Shown here piece by piece: positions 7,547 through 14,426 of a stretch of DNA of 22,983 bases. The stretch spans positions 1-22,983 of the forward strand of contig UQNB01000027.1 in assembly GCA_900542235.1 (NCBI GenBank), in the 5' to 3' direction. Numbering within the stretch: position 1 is the first letter of the stretch; the number at the start of each line of letters is the position of its first letter. This stretch comes from an uncultured Collinsella sp. GTDB lineage: Bacteria > Actinomycetota > Coriobacteriia > Coriobacteriales > Coriobacteriaceae. The translations under genes were made by a program, and so were the position numbers. The notes under the pieces are model-generated. The model did no database searches. It worked only from the letters and a program-made list of their open reading frames with translations, and was not told where the DNA came from.

Positions 7547-7673
7547 GGGTCCGGCATAGGTTAACTTTCCGCCGCGTCCTCGGACATGCAAGAAGCTCCC
7601 GCTGCGCACTTCGTGCGGCGGGAGCTTCTTGCGTCCTGCGGAATGCGGCGGAAAGTTAACCTATGCCGGACCC
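7547..7673. repeat. Two-stem long hairpin element, copy B
   Basis: A 127-nt inverted repeat starts 24 nt after the larD stop. The outer stem is a perfect 29 bp (7547-7575 with 7645-7673). The 12 x 12 internal loop is GTCCTCGGACAT (7576-7587) facing GTCCTGCGGAAT (7633-7644). The inner stem is a perfect 15 bp (7588-7602 with 7618-7632), and the loop closes through CGCAC/GTGCG. The stem sequences differ from copy A but the lengths and loop motifs match. It sits between convergent larD and the TetR gene and may serve both as a 3' structure, although no T-run follows. Confidence 0.82.
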
Positions 7674-7677
7674 TGCG

Positions 7678-7847
7678 GGAATCCAGTTGGATTGGAACAA
7701 GCAACCCAACATATATCTGAATTTGGATGGGAGGGGTACTTTGCTTTTTGGGTGCCCTTACAAGAAAGCGTGACTTGGGGATGGGATGGGCGCGTTGCTT
7801 TTTGGTGCCCTGAGATGGGGGGCGAGACTTTGGAATGAGAGGCTATC
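7678..7847. other. Spacer with imperfect tandem repeat
   Basis: Stretch between the hairpin and the end of the TetR gene. TTGCTTTTTGGGTGCCCT (7741-7758) recurs with one base deleted at 7795-7811, a 54-nt period. No coding potential, promoter or terminator is evident. Confidence 0.35.
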
Positions 7848-8387
7848 TTAGTTGAAGAGGGGTTGTATGGCTGAGAGGTAGTCTTTGGCTACGTCGGCTT
7901 TGTTTGCTTCGAAGTTGTGCCAGGCCCACCATTGGACCATTCCTACGAAGCTTGAGGCTATGTGGTGTAGTAGGAAGCTTCGGTCCATGGTGGCGGCGGG
8001 GCCGTTTGGGTCGGTAGGGACGGTTTCGGTTGCTCGTGACATGATGGTCTTGCGTAAGCAGTCGGCGAAGACGCGTGAGCCGGCGCCGGCTACCAGTGCC
8101 CGTACACCCTGCCGACGATTCCAGAGGTTGTTGAGGATATGCTCGACCTGTACGAGTGGGTCATCGAGGGGCGTACCGTCATCGTCGAGGGCATGGGTGC
8201 AGATATCGCGCACGAGCTCAGCGAGCAGGTCATCTTTGCTCTTGAAGAGCCCGTAGAACGTGGCCCGACCTACGTGGGCACGAGCGATGATGTCGCCGAC
8301 GGTGATCTTGCCGTAGTCTTTCTCGCACAGGAGCTCGGAGAACGCCGTAACGATGGCAGCGCGGCTTTTTGCCTTGCGGGCATCCAT
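7848..8387 (-). CDS. TetR-family transcriptional regulator
   Basis: One-domain-plus-ligand-domain repressor of 179 residues. The N-terminal TetR helix-turn-helix is clear: a helix around AIVTAFSELL, then ITVGDIIARAHVGRATFYGLFKSKDDLL at residues 28-55. The C-terminal half is the variable ligand-binding part and names no effector. ATG 8387 begins 2 nt after the larC1 stop codon, so it is almost certainly translated by coupling as the last gene of larB-larC1-tetR. A regulator of the lar genes, perhaps responding to lactate or nickel state, is the natural inference. The dyad at 10145-10178, upstream of larB, is its best candidate operator. L. plantarum uses a Crp/Fnr-type LarR instead, so this would be a different control scheme. 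Confidence 0.88.
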   Translation of the reverse strand: MDARKAKSRAAIVTAFSELLCEKDYGKITVGDIIARAHVGRATFYGLFKSKDDLLAELVRDICTHALDDDGTPLDDPLVQVEHILNNLWNRRQGVRALVAGAGSRVFADCLRKTIMSRATETVPTDPNGPAATMDRSFLLHHIASSFVGMVQWWAWHNFEANKADVAKDYLSAIQPLFN

Positions 8388-8389
8388 GG

Positions 8390-9307
8390 CTATGCGTCCG
8401 CGTGAACGAGCAGGCAGCGGAGCGTACCGGAGCAACCTTCGTAGGGGCGTTTGCCGGCGCCGTAGCCGACGGCTTCGATGCGGTAGCGTGAGGGCAGTTG
8501 GTCGGACGTGCGCAGCGCGGTGACGATGGCGGCGCCCGTCGGCGTCACGAGCTCGCCGGCGACCGGCGCGGGCGTGAGGGCGATATTGCCTGCTTGGCAT
8601 AGGTTGACAACGGCGGGGACGGGAATGGGCATGAGGCCGTGGGCGCAACGGATGGTTCCGTGGCCCTCGGAGAGCGACTCGACCACAATTTCCTCAATAC
8701 CCAGATCGTCGAGGCAGATGGCGACAGAGCAGACGTCGACGATGGAGTCGACGGCGCCCACCTCGTGGAACATGACGGTGTCGGGCGTTTTGCCGTGAGC
8801 CTTTGCCTCGGCATCAGCGAGTACGGAAAAAATGGCGAGGGCACGACGCTTGGCACCATCGCTTAGCCGTGAGCCATCGATGATGGCGGTGACATCCGCC
8901 AAAGAACGGTGGTGATGGTGGTGGGCGTGATGGTGGCCCTCGTGGCCATGACCGTGGGCCTCATGGTCATGATCGTGGCAGTGCTCGTGTTCGTGCTCGC
9001 CATGGTCATGATGGTGGTGCTCATGCTCGTGCGTGTGCTCGGCAGCTGCTTCGTTGCCGTAGAGCCAGGCCATATCGTGATCGTGGTTCTCGAGCTCCTC
9101 TGCAAGCTGGACGTCGAAATCGCAGGCGTCGATGCCATGCTTGTTTGCACGCGTGACGGCAATCTCAAAGCCGTCGACCGGCAGCGTGGCGAGCTGTTCG
9201 CGCAGGTGCTCCTCGCTGGCGCCCAGGTCGAGCAGGGCCGCGACGGTCATGTCGCCGCTGATGCCCGAGGTGCCGTCGATGATAAGCGTGTGCTGATGGT
9301 TGGACAT
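8390..9307 (-). CDS. larC1: LarC N-terminal domain (LarC1), His-rich; LarC2 absent
   Basis: Part of the nickel insertase that cyclometallates the pincer cofactor of LarA using CTP. The 305 residues match the LarC1 region: IIDGTSGISGDMTVAALLDLGA, then HGKTPDTVMFHEVGAVDSIVDV, HGLMPIPVPA, GELVTPTGAAI and VGYGAGKR. Residues 91-133 are a metal-binding type insertion with 25 histidines in 43 positions. The frame stops right after the segment that normally leads into LarC2, the CTP-binding C-terminal domain, so about 120-150 residues are missing compared with full LarC. Downstream is the TetR gene, not LarC2. ATG 9307 has AAGGAG 6 nt upstream, overlapping the larB stop. Possibilities are a larC2 elsewhere in the genome, a LarC that works without it, or a decayed gene. 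Confidence 0.88.
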   Translation of the reverse strand: MSNHQHTLIIDGTSGISGDMTVAALLDLGASEEHLREQLATLPVDGFEIAVTRANKHGIDACDFDVQLAEELENHDHDMAWLYGNEAAAEHTHEHEHHHHDHGEHEHEHCHDHDHEAHGHGHEGHHHAHHHHHRSLADVTAIIDGSRLSDGAKRRALAIFSVLADAEAKAHGKTPDTVMFHEVGAVDSIVDVCSVAICLDDLGIEEIVVESLSEGHGTIRCAHGLMPIPVPAVVNLCQAGNIALTPAPVAGELVTPTGAAIVTALRTSDQLPSRYRIEAVGYGAGKRPYEGCSGTLRCLLVHADA

Positions 9308-9317
9308 GAAATGCTCC

Positions 9318-10100
9318 TTAACGGGCGCGAGGTGTGCCGGCGCTCAGATGATTGATAAGACTTGCCTGGTAGGCGGCGCCAAAGCCGTTGTCGATATTGA
9401 CGACCGAAACGCCACTGGCGCAGGAGTTGAGCATGGCGAGCAGTGCGGCTACGCCACCAAAGCTCGCGCCGTAGCCCACGCTGGTGGGAACGGCAATGAC
9501 CGGACAGCTCACCAGACCGCCGACAACGCTCGCCAGTGCGCCCTCCATGCCGGCAATGGCGATGACCACCTGTGCCTGGGCAAGCTCCTCGGCATGCGCG
9601 AGCAGACGGTGCAGGCCGGCGACACCCACGTCGTAGAGGCGGTCGACCTCGTTGCCATAGAACTCGGCCGTCAATGCGGCTTCCTCGGCGACGGGCAGGT
9701 CGCTCGTACCGGCGCAGGCGACGACGATGCGTCCGTTGCCGGTAGGGGAGGGCTTGCCTCCCACGAGGGCGAGCTGTGCGTCCGGGACATATCCCAGGTC
9801 GATGCCGTTGTCGAGGAGCTCCGAGGTGCGGGCTGCCTTTTCGGCGTCCAGGCGTGTGACCAGGATGCGCTCCTGGCCGGCATCGTGCAGCGCTTCGATA
9901 ATGGCGGCAATCTGCTCGGCGGTTTTACCGGCGCCGTAGACAACCTCGCCGGCTCCCTGGCGCACCCCGCGCGAAAGATCGAGCTGCGCAAAACCCAGAT
10001 CGGCGGTTGGAGCCGTCTGGATGCGCGTAAGCGCGTCGGCAGGGGTGACTGATCCGCCGGCAACATCGCTCAGCAGCTGCTCAAGATCTCGCTTATCCAT
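9318..10100 (-). CDS. larB: LarB, pyridinium-dicarboxylate nucleotide synthase
   Basis: First enzyme of nickel-pincer cofactor synthesis: it carboxylates and hydrolyses nicotinic acid adenine dinucleotide to the dicarboxylated mononucleotide. It has 260 residues with a PurE-like C-terminal fold. Conserved segments are VVACAGTSDLPVAEEA (127-142), VGVAGLHRLL, AGMEGALASVVGGL and PTSVGYGASFGGVAALLAML followed by NSCASGVSVVNIDNGFGA, with the expected reactive cysteine at 227. ATG 10100 is chosen because AAGGGAA lies about 6 nt upstream; a start 11 codons earlier lacks one. It is the first gene of larB-larC1-tetR, convergent with larA-larD. larE, which supplies the sulfurs, is not in the window. 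Confidence 0.93.
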   Translation of the reverse strand: MDKRDLEQLLSDVAGGSVTPADALTRIQTAPTADLGFAQLDLSRGVRQGAGEVVYGAGKTAEQIAAIIEALHDAGQERILVTRLDAEKAARTSELLDNGIDLGYVPDAQLALVGGKPSPTGNGRIVVACAGTSDLPVAEEAALTAEFYGNEVDRLYDVGVAGLHRLLAHAEELAQAQVVIAIAGMEGALASVVGGLVSCPVIAVPTSVGYGASFGGVAALLAMLNSCASGVSVVNIDNGFGAAYQASLINHLSAGTPRAR

Positions 10101-10144
10101 ATATGTTCCCTTCGACGGCGCAAAGTCTAGCACTCAAAGGGTAT

Positions 10145-10178
10145 GTTTCCGAACACTAAGACAAAATTGTTCGGAAAC
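10145..10178. promoter_or_regulatory. 11-bp perfect dyad upstream of larB
   Basis: GTTTCCGAACA (10145-10155) and TGTTCGGAAAC (10168-10178) form a perfect inverted repeat with a 12-nt spacer, 45 nt before the larB start. There is no T-run on the minus strand, so a serB terminator is unlikely. Its size and place suit an operator for the TetR-type regulator encoded at the end of this operon. The symmetry is seen; the binding protein is inferred. Confidence 0.55.
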
Positions 10179-10214
10179 TATAGGACAGACTGATTCAATT
10201 GTTAGATGGATCGG

Positions 10215-10850
10215 CTAGTCGCGCAGGATGATGTCCATGGCGAGCATCAGGTTGCGCTCGTCGATGGCAAACGGGGCGGCCTCGCGCGTCTTGGGCTTGG
10301 CGCAAAACGCGATGCCCGTGCCCGCGGCCTGGATCATGGGGATGTCGTTGGCGCCGTCGCCGATCGCGACGGTATGGGCCATGTCGACACCGCACTCAAC
10401 TGCCCAATCCAGCAGCTGGATGAGCTTGGATTCCTTGGTCACAATGTTTGCCGCCAGCTTGCCGGTGAGCTTGCCGTCCACGACTTCCAGGCGGTTGGCC
10501 AGGCAAAAATCGATGCCTGCAGCGGCCACGATCTTGTCGGAGACCTCGTGAAAGCCACCACTTACCACGCCGACCTTCCAGCCCTTGCTGTGCGCCGATC
10601 GCACAAGCTCCAGCGCGCCGGGGGTAAACGTCACGCGCTCAAAGGTGCGCTCGAACACACTCTCGTCCAAGCCGGCAAGCAGCCCCACGCGTTCCTCGAG
10701 CGCCTGCTTAAAGTCGAGCTCGCCGCGCATGGCGCGCTCAGTGATCTTCGCCACTTGCTCGCCTACGCCGGCCTCCTCGCCCAACAGGTCGATGACCTCC
10801 TGGTTGATGAGCGTGGAGTCGATATCCATAACGATGAGGCGTGCAGTCAT
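10215..10850 (-). CDS. serB: Phosphoserine phosphatase
   Basis: HAD-superfamily phosphatase that makes serine from O-phosphoserine in the last step of serine synthesis. The 211-residue protein is the short form without an N-terminal ACT domain. All HAD motifs are visible: DIDST with the nucleophile Asp9 and Asp11, VGVVSGGF (motif II), a lysine in the KESKLIQL region (motif III candidate), and GDGANDIPMI (motif IV). ATG 10850 is chosen because the catalytic motif then begins at residue 9 and AAAGG lies 6 nt upstream; an upstream extension of 23 codons has no family support. It is divergent from aspS across 256 bp. It is read toward larB, with 114 nt between, but the dyad there suggests that larB has its own control. 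Confidence 0.94.
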   Translation of the reverse strand: MTARLIVMDIDSTLINQEVIDLLGEEAGVGEQVAKITERAMRGELDFKQALEERVGLLAGLDESVFERTFERVTFTPGALELVRSAHSKGWKVGVVSGGFHEVSDKIVAAAGIDFCLANRLEVVDGKLTGKLAANIVTKESKLIQLLDWAVECGVDMAHTVAIGDGANDIPMIQAAGTGIAFCAKPKTREAAPFAIDERNLMLAMDIILRD

Positions 10851-11043
10851 GGCGGGCCTTTCCGAGTGCAGTTGTATTGGGGCACATTGTCGCACGTGGC
10901 GCGCGTCGGCGACGGCCACGGTGCGTCAATTGTTTCGTCTCCGTCAAGTCTTTGGGCAGGAGCCACTTTTTCGCGGCACATCGACGCGAGTGCGATAAGA
11001 TAGAACGCCATGTCTGGCTGCGCGGTTTACGCAGGCTGGGCAA

Positions 11044-11085
11044 ATCTGTACGACGCCGCCCGGAACGACACGGGGCGGCACAGAT
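11044..11085 (+). promoter_or_regulatory. Hairpin in the aspS leader
   Basis: ATCTGT (11044-11049) pairs with ACAGAT (11080-11085), and GCCGCCC (11055-11061) with GGGCGGC (11073-11079). A 5-nt one-sided bulge ACGAC (11050-11054) and an 11-nt loop, itself containing ACGAC, interrupt the pairing. It ends 6 nt before the AAGGAGG of aspS and has no T-run, so control of translation initiation is more plausible than termination. A TAAGAT at 10996-11001 is the only -10-like box seen upstream, without a good -35. Confidence 0.45.
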
Positions 11086-11106
11086 CCATAAAGGAGGATC
11101 ACTGGT

Positions 11107-12894
11107 ATGAGCCAGACCCGTCCCATCGATGAACATTCCATGCACACCCGTACCTGCGGCGAGCTTCGCTTCGAGAACGTGGGCGAAGAGGTCACCCTCA
11201 CCGGTTGGGTGAGCCGTCGCCGCGACCACGGCGGCCTTATCTTCTGCGACCTTCGCGACCGTGAGGGCATCACGCAGCTCACCTTCGACCCCGAGCACTC
11301 CGACGGCGACGCCTTTAAGATCGCCGAGACCATGCGTCCCGAGTGGCCCATCAAGATTCACGGCGTCGTGCGCGCCCGTGGCGAGGAGACCACCAACACC
11401 AAGCTCGCGACTGGCGAGATCGAGGTCCTGACCGACCACGCCGAAGTGCTCAATACATCCGTCACCCCGCCGTTCCAGATCGAGGACGGCATCGAGACCA
11501 GCGAGGACACCCGTCTGCGCTATCGCTATCTGGACCTCCGTCGTCCCGAGATGATGGCCAACCTGCGTCTGCGCTCCGACTTCACCTTCGCCATCCGCGA
11601 GGCGCTGCACAACCGTGAGTTCATGGAGGTCGAGACGCCCTCCCTGTTTAAGTCCACGCCCGAGGGCGCCCGCGACTTTATCGTCCCCAGCCGTATTCAG
11701 CCGGGCAACTTCTACGCCCTGCCGCAGTCCCCGCAGCTCCTGAAGCAGCTGCTCATGGTCGGCGGTGTCGAGCGCTACTACCAGGTTGCCAAGTGCTTCC
11801 GCGACGAGGACCTGCGTGCCGACCGTCAGCCCGAGTTCACCCAGGTCGATATCGAGATGTCCTTCGTGGACCAGAACGACGTCATGAGCGTGCTCGAAGA
11901 GGTCCTGGCCGACGCCTTCGGCCGCATGGGTGTCGAGATGCCCACGCCGCTGCGCCGCATGGACTATTGGGAGGCCATGGACACCTATGGCTCCGACAAG
12001 CCCGATACTCGCTACGGCATGCACCTGGTTGACCTGACCGACATCTTTGCCAACTCCAAGTTCAAGGTCTTTGCGACTGCTGCAAACGAGGAGGGCTCTG
12101 TCGTCAAGGCCATCAACGCCAAGGGTGCCGGTGTCTGGGCTCGCGCCAAGATCGACAAGCTCGCCGGCGTGGCCTCCACGTTTGGCGCCAAGGGCCTTGC
12201 CTGGATCGCCTTCCGCGAGGACGGCTCCATCAACAGCCCCATCGTCAAGTTCTTCTCGGACGAGGAGATGGCTGCCCTGCGCGAGCGCATGGACGTCGAG
12301 CCCGGCGACCTTGTGATGTTCGCCGCCGGCCCGCGCCTGCTCTCCGACGAGATCCTGGGCGGCATGCGTTCCCACATGGCCAATGCGCTCGAGGTCAAGC
12401 GCGAGGGCCACGACTTCCTGTGGGTCGTCAACTTCCCGCTGTTCCACTGGGACGAGGATCGCAAGGCCTATGCTGCCGAGCACCAGCCCTTTACCCTGCC
12501 GACCGAGACCGACATCGCCAAGATCGAGGCCGACCCGCTGGCAGCCGGTTCCTGCACCTACGACTTTGTCATGGACGGCTTTGAGGCCGGCGGCGGCGGT
12601 ATGCGTATCCACAACGCCGAAATGCAGATGTCCATGCTCAAGCTCCTGGGCTTTACCGAGGAGCGCGCCGAGTCGCAGTTCGGCTTCCTCATGGAGGCTC
12701 TCAAGTTTGGTGCGCCCCCGATGGGCGGCTTCGCCCTGGGCCTGGACCGCGTGTGCATGCTGCTCACCGGCTCCGACTCCATCCGCGACGTCATGGCGTT
12801 CCCCAAGACGGCCAGCGGCTCCGACCTCATGTCGGGCGCCCCGAGTGCCGTTAGCGGCGCCCAGCTCAAGGACGTCAGCCTGCGCTTGATGTAG
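11107..12894 (+). CDS. aspS: Aspartyl-tRNA synthetase, probably non-discriminating
   Basis: Class IIb synthetase that charges tRNA-Asp in the cytosol; 595 residues, normal for the bacterial type with a GAD insertion domain. Order: N-terminal anticodon-binding OB domain (GWVSRRRDHGGLIFCDLRDREG, 33-54), catalytic core with RYRYLDLRRP, LPQSPQLLKQLLMVGGVERYYQVAKCFRDED and the QPEFTQVDIEMSF segment, GAD domain in the middle, and the GLDRVCMLLTG motif 3 near the C-terminus. His41-Gly42-Gly43 in the OB domain is the pattern of AspRS that also mischarges tRNA-Asn, where discriminating enzymes have a Leu; GatCAB would then amidate. ATG 11107 has AAGGAGG 9 nt upstream. The non-discriminating call is inference from the motif. 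Confidence 0.96.
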   Translation: MSQTRPIDEHSMHTRTCGELRFENVGEEVTLTGWVSRRRDHGGLIFCDLRDREGITQLTFDPEHSDGDAFKIAETMRPEWPIKIHGVVRARGEETTNTKLATGEIEVLTDHAEVLNTSVTPPFQIEDGIETSEDTRLRYRYLDLRRPEMMANLRLRSDFTFAIREALHNREFMEVETPSLFKSTPEGARDFIVPSRIQPGNFYALPQSPQLLKQLLMVGGVERYYQVAKCFRDEDLRADRQPEFTQVDIEMSFVDQNDVMSVLEEVLADAFGRMGVEMPTPLRRMDYWEAMDTYGSDKPDTRYGMHLVDLTDIFANSKFKVFATAANEEGSVVKAINAKGAGVWARAKIDKLAGVASTFGAKGLAWIAFREDGSINSPIVKFFSDEEMAALRERMDVEPGDLVMFAAGPRLLSDEILGGMRSHMANALEVKREGHDFLWVVNFPLFHWDEDRKAYAAEHQPFTLPTETDIAKIEADPLAAGSCTYDFVMDGFEAGGGGMRIHNAEMQMSMLKLLGFTEERAESQFGFLMEALKFGAPPMGGFALGLDRVCMLLTGSDSIRDVMAFPKTASGSDLMSGAPSAVSGAQLKDVSLRLM

Positions 12895-12917
12895 GCGAGC
12901 GGCCACAAATTGCTTGC

Positions 12918-12952
12918 AACGAGGGAAGGACGCGTGCCTTCCCTCGTTTTTT
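12918..12952 (+). terminator. Rho-independent terminator of aspS
   Basis: AACGAGGGAAGG (12918-12929) pairs perfectly with CCTTCCCTCGTT (12937-12948) around a 7-nt loop, followed by a run of T. It begins 24 nt after the aspS stop codon. Confidence 0.93.
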
Positions 12953-13036
12953 ATGCGACGGTATTGCGCTGACGTAGGATTCAGAATGGGGCAGCCTTCC
13001 GCTAAAGCGGCCCAGCCGAAGGCCCATGCCAGTTTC

Positions 13037-14053
13037 CTACAGCGAGTCTCTCTGAACGAGCTGCATGTGCATGACGGTGGTGGTGGGCTCGGCGCCGTTG
13101 ATCATATCGAGCGCGATGCCTGCAGCCGTGCGGCCTTCTTCGCGCAGCGGCTGGCGAATGGTTGTCAGCGCGGGAACGGTGCGGGCGGCGACCTCATGAT
13201 CATCGAAGCCCACGACCGAAACGTCTTGCGGCACGCTGATTCCGGCTTCGTTGAACGCGGCGATAACGCCGGTTGCGATACGGTCCGATCCGCATAGCAC
13301 GCCGTCGGCGTGGATTTCGCGCGCGAGCAGCTGTCGCGTGGCTTGGTAGCCGTCTCCGCTGCTCCACCCGGTATAAATGACGTTTTCGTCCGGAAGACTT
13401 TCGCCCAAAATCGCACGGTAGCCGCGAAGGCGGTCGATAACGGCGGGATTGTCTCGAGGTCCCAACACGGCGACGATGTCCTTGCGCCCGCGCTCTTTCA
13501 TGGCGAGCGCCGCAAAGCGTCCGCCCTCTTCGTCGTCCGAATAGACCGTCGAGAACACATCGCGGTAGGGATGGCCTTCGAGCTGGCCGCACAATACCGT
13601 CGGAACGTTCAACTCGCGCAGCACTTCGAGCAGTTCGCTGCCCTTGTAGGGCGAGACGTCGATGACGGCGTCGAAGGAGCGGCGCTCAAAGTGCTCACGT
13701 GCGCGGCTACGCTCATGGGATGAAGACGCTTGTAAGATCACGGGTAGGTAAGACGATTCCGAGAGCTCCTCGGTAATGCCGCTCAAAAACTCACTGTAGG
13801 TGGGGTCGCCGAACAGCTCATTCAGGGGCTCGGTAACCAGTACGGCGATTATTTCCGTGCGTCCGACGGCGAGCGCCCTGCCGCGTGCGTTGGGAACGAA
13901 GTTGACCTCTTTTGCCGCCGCGCGGACGCGCTTTTTTGTCTCCTCGCTAATGCGGGGTGAATCGTTGAGTGCTCGCGATGCCGTGGAGCGCGATACACCG
14001 GCAGCTTCGGCAACCTCGGCAAGCGTGGGTGCGGTGTGTGCTGGTTGGGTCAT
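13037..14053 (-). CDS. LacI-family regulator of the ebg genes
   Basis: DNA-binding repressor of the LacI/GalR family, 338 residues. The N-terminal helix-turn-helix (TLAEVAEAAGVSRSTASRALND, 10-31) and hinge region (NFVPNARGRALAVGRT) are followed by a periplasmic-binding-like sugar domain with VSPYKGSELLEVL, GFDDHEVAARTVPALTTI and the usual C-terminal Arg-Gln-Pro segment (TTIRQP). ATG 14053 has AGGAG 6 nt upstream. It is divergent from ebgA, and the shared 373-bp region carries three copies of a LacI-type palindrome, so it very likely represses ebgAC and is relieved by a galactoside. The role resembles E. coli EbgR, but orthology is not shown. No strong terminator follows the gene. Confidence 0.92.
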   Translation of the reverse strand: MTQPAHTAPTLAEVAEAAGVSRSTASRALNDSPRISEETKKRVRAAAKEVNFVPNARGRALAVGRTEIIAVLVTEPLNELFGDPTYSEFLSGITEELSESSYLPVILQASSSHERSRAREHFERRSFDAVIDVSPYKGSELLEVLRELNVPTVLCGQLEGHPYRDVFSTVYSDDEEGGRFAALAMKERGRKDIVAVLGPRDNPAVIDRLRGYRAILGESLPDENVIYTGWSSGDGYQATRQLLAREIHADGVLCGSDRIATGVIAAFNEAGISVPQDVSVVGFDDHEVAARTVPALTTIRQPLREEGRTAAGIALDMINGAEPTTTVMHMQLVQRDSL

Positions 14054-14293
14054 GGCGTCTCCTGAGCAATTTGGTCGGTGGCTATCGATAGAGGCTAATG
14101 CGGATACAGATTACTATAGTGCGCCTGAACGGCGTTTGCGATACCCGGCGATCGGTGTCGTTTTGCAATCAAGCCGCGATTGAATGCGTCCTACATAGGC
14201 GAGAAGCAGCGGGTACGGCGATTGCCCACGAGCTTAAGGACGATGTTTTACGCGCTACATCGATACTCAGGGTGACATAAGTATCGCGGTTGT

Positions 14294-14307
14294 ACAACCG
14301 GTTGCAC
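14294..14307. promoter_or_regulatory. LacI-type operator O1
   Basis: ACAACCGGTTGCAC, containing the perfect palindrome CAACCGGTTG with the central CG typical of LacI-family sites. First of three identical copies in the same orientation; its start is 45 nt before that of O2. Confidence 0.88.
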
Positions 14308-14338
14308 CGTTAATCCGGCCAAATCGACCGTTCAGCGG

Positions 14339-14352
14339 ACAACCGGTTGCAC
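14339..14352. promoter_or_regulatory. LacI-type operator O2, overlaps -35
   Basis: Second identical ACAACCGGTTGCAC. Its last six bases, TTGCAC (14347-14352), form the best -35 hexamer for ebgA, so a bound repressor would block polymerase directly. Confidence 0.88.
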
Positions 14353-14376
14353 AATATTTTGCACCGCCCGTAAGAT
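14347..14376 (+). promoter_or_regulatory. Candidate ebgA promoter
   Basis: TTGCAC (14347-14352) and TAAGAT (14371-14376) with an 18-nt spacer. The start point would fall near 14383, inside operator O3. The match is moderate, but the fit with the operators supports it. Confidence 0.6.
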
Positions 14377-14380
14377 AAGG

Positions 14381-14394
14381 ACAACCGGTTGCAC
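14381..14394. promoter_or_regulatory. LacI-type operator O3 at the start point
   Basis: Third identical ACAACCGGTTGCAC, 42 nt after O2 and 19 nt before the AAGGAG of ebgA. It would cover the predicted transcription start. The rest of the divergent region (14054-14290) shows no clear further sites. Confidence 0.88.
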
Positions 14395-14426
14395 AAGAAT
14401 CACTACGATGACGAAGGAGCATCACC

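Noticed and set aside
8388..8648. Longer N-terminus for the TetR protein reaching into larC1
   Set aside because: The extra 87 residues are arginine/proline-rich antiframe translation of larC1; the TetR helix begins a few residues after ATG 8387.
8880..9040. Repetitive ATG/GTG-rich DNA that looks like a satellite repeat
   Set aside because: It is the codon pattern of the histidine-rich stretch of larC1, not a DNA repeat.
10145..10178. Dyad as a serB terminator
   Set aside because: No T-run follows on the minus strand and the loop is 12 nt; an operator fits better.
10738..12906. A 722-codon minus-strand frame opposite aspS
   Set aside because: Shadow of aspS codon bias; no domain, and it covers the aspS terminator and control region.
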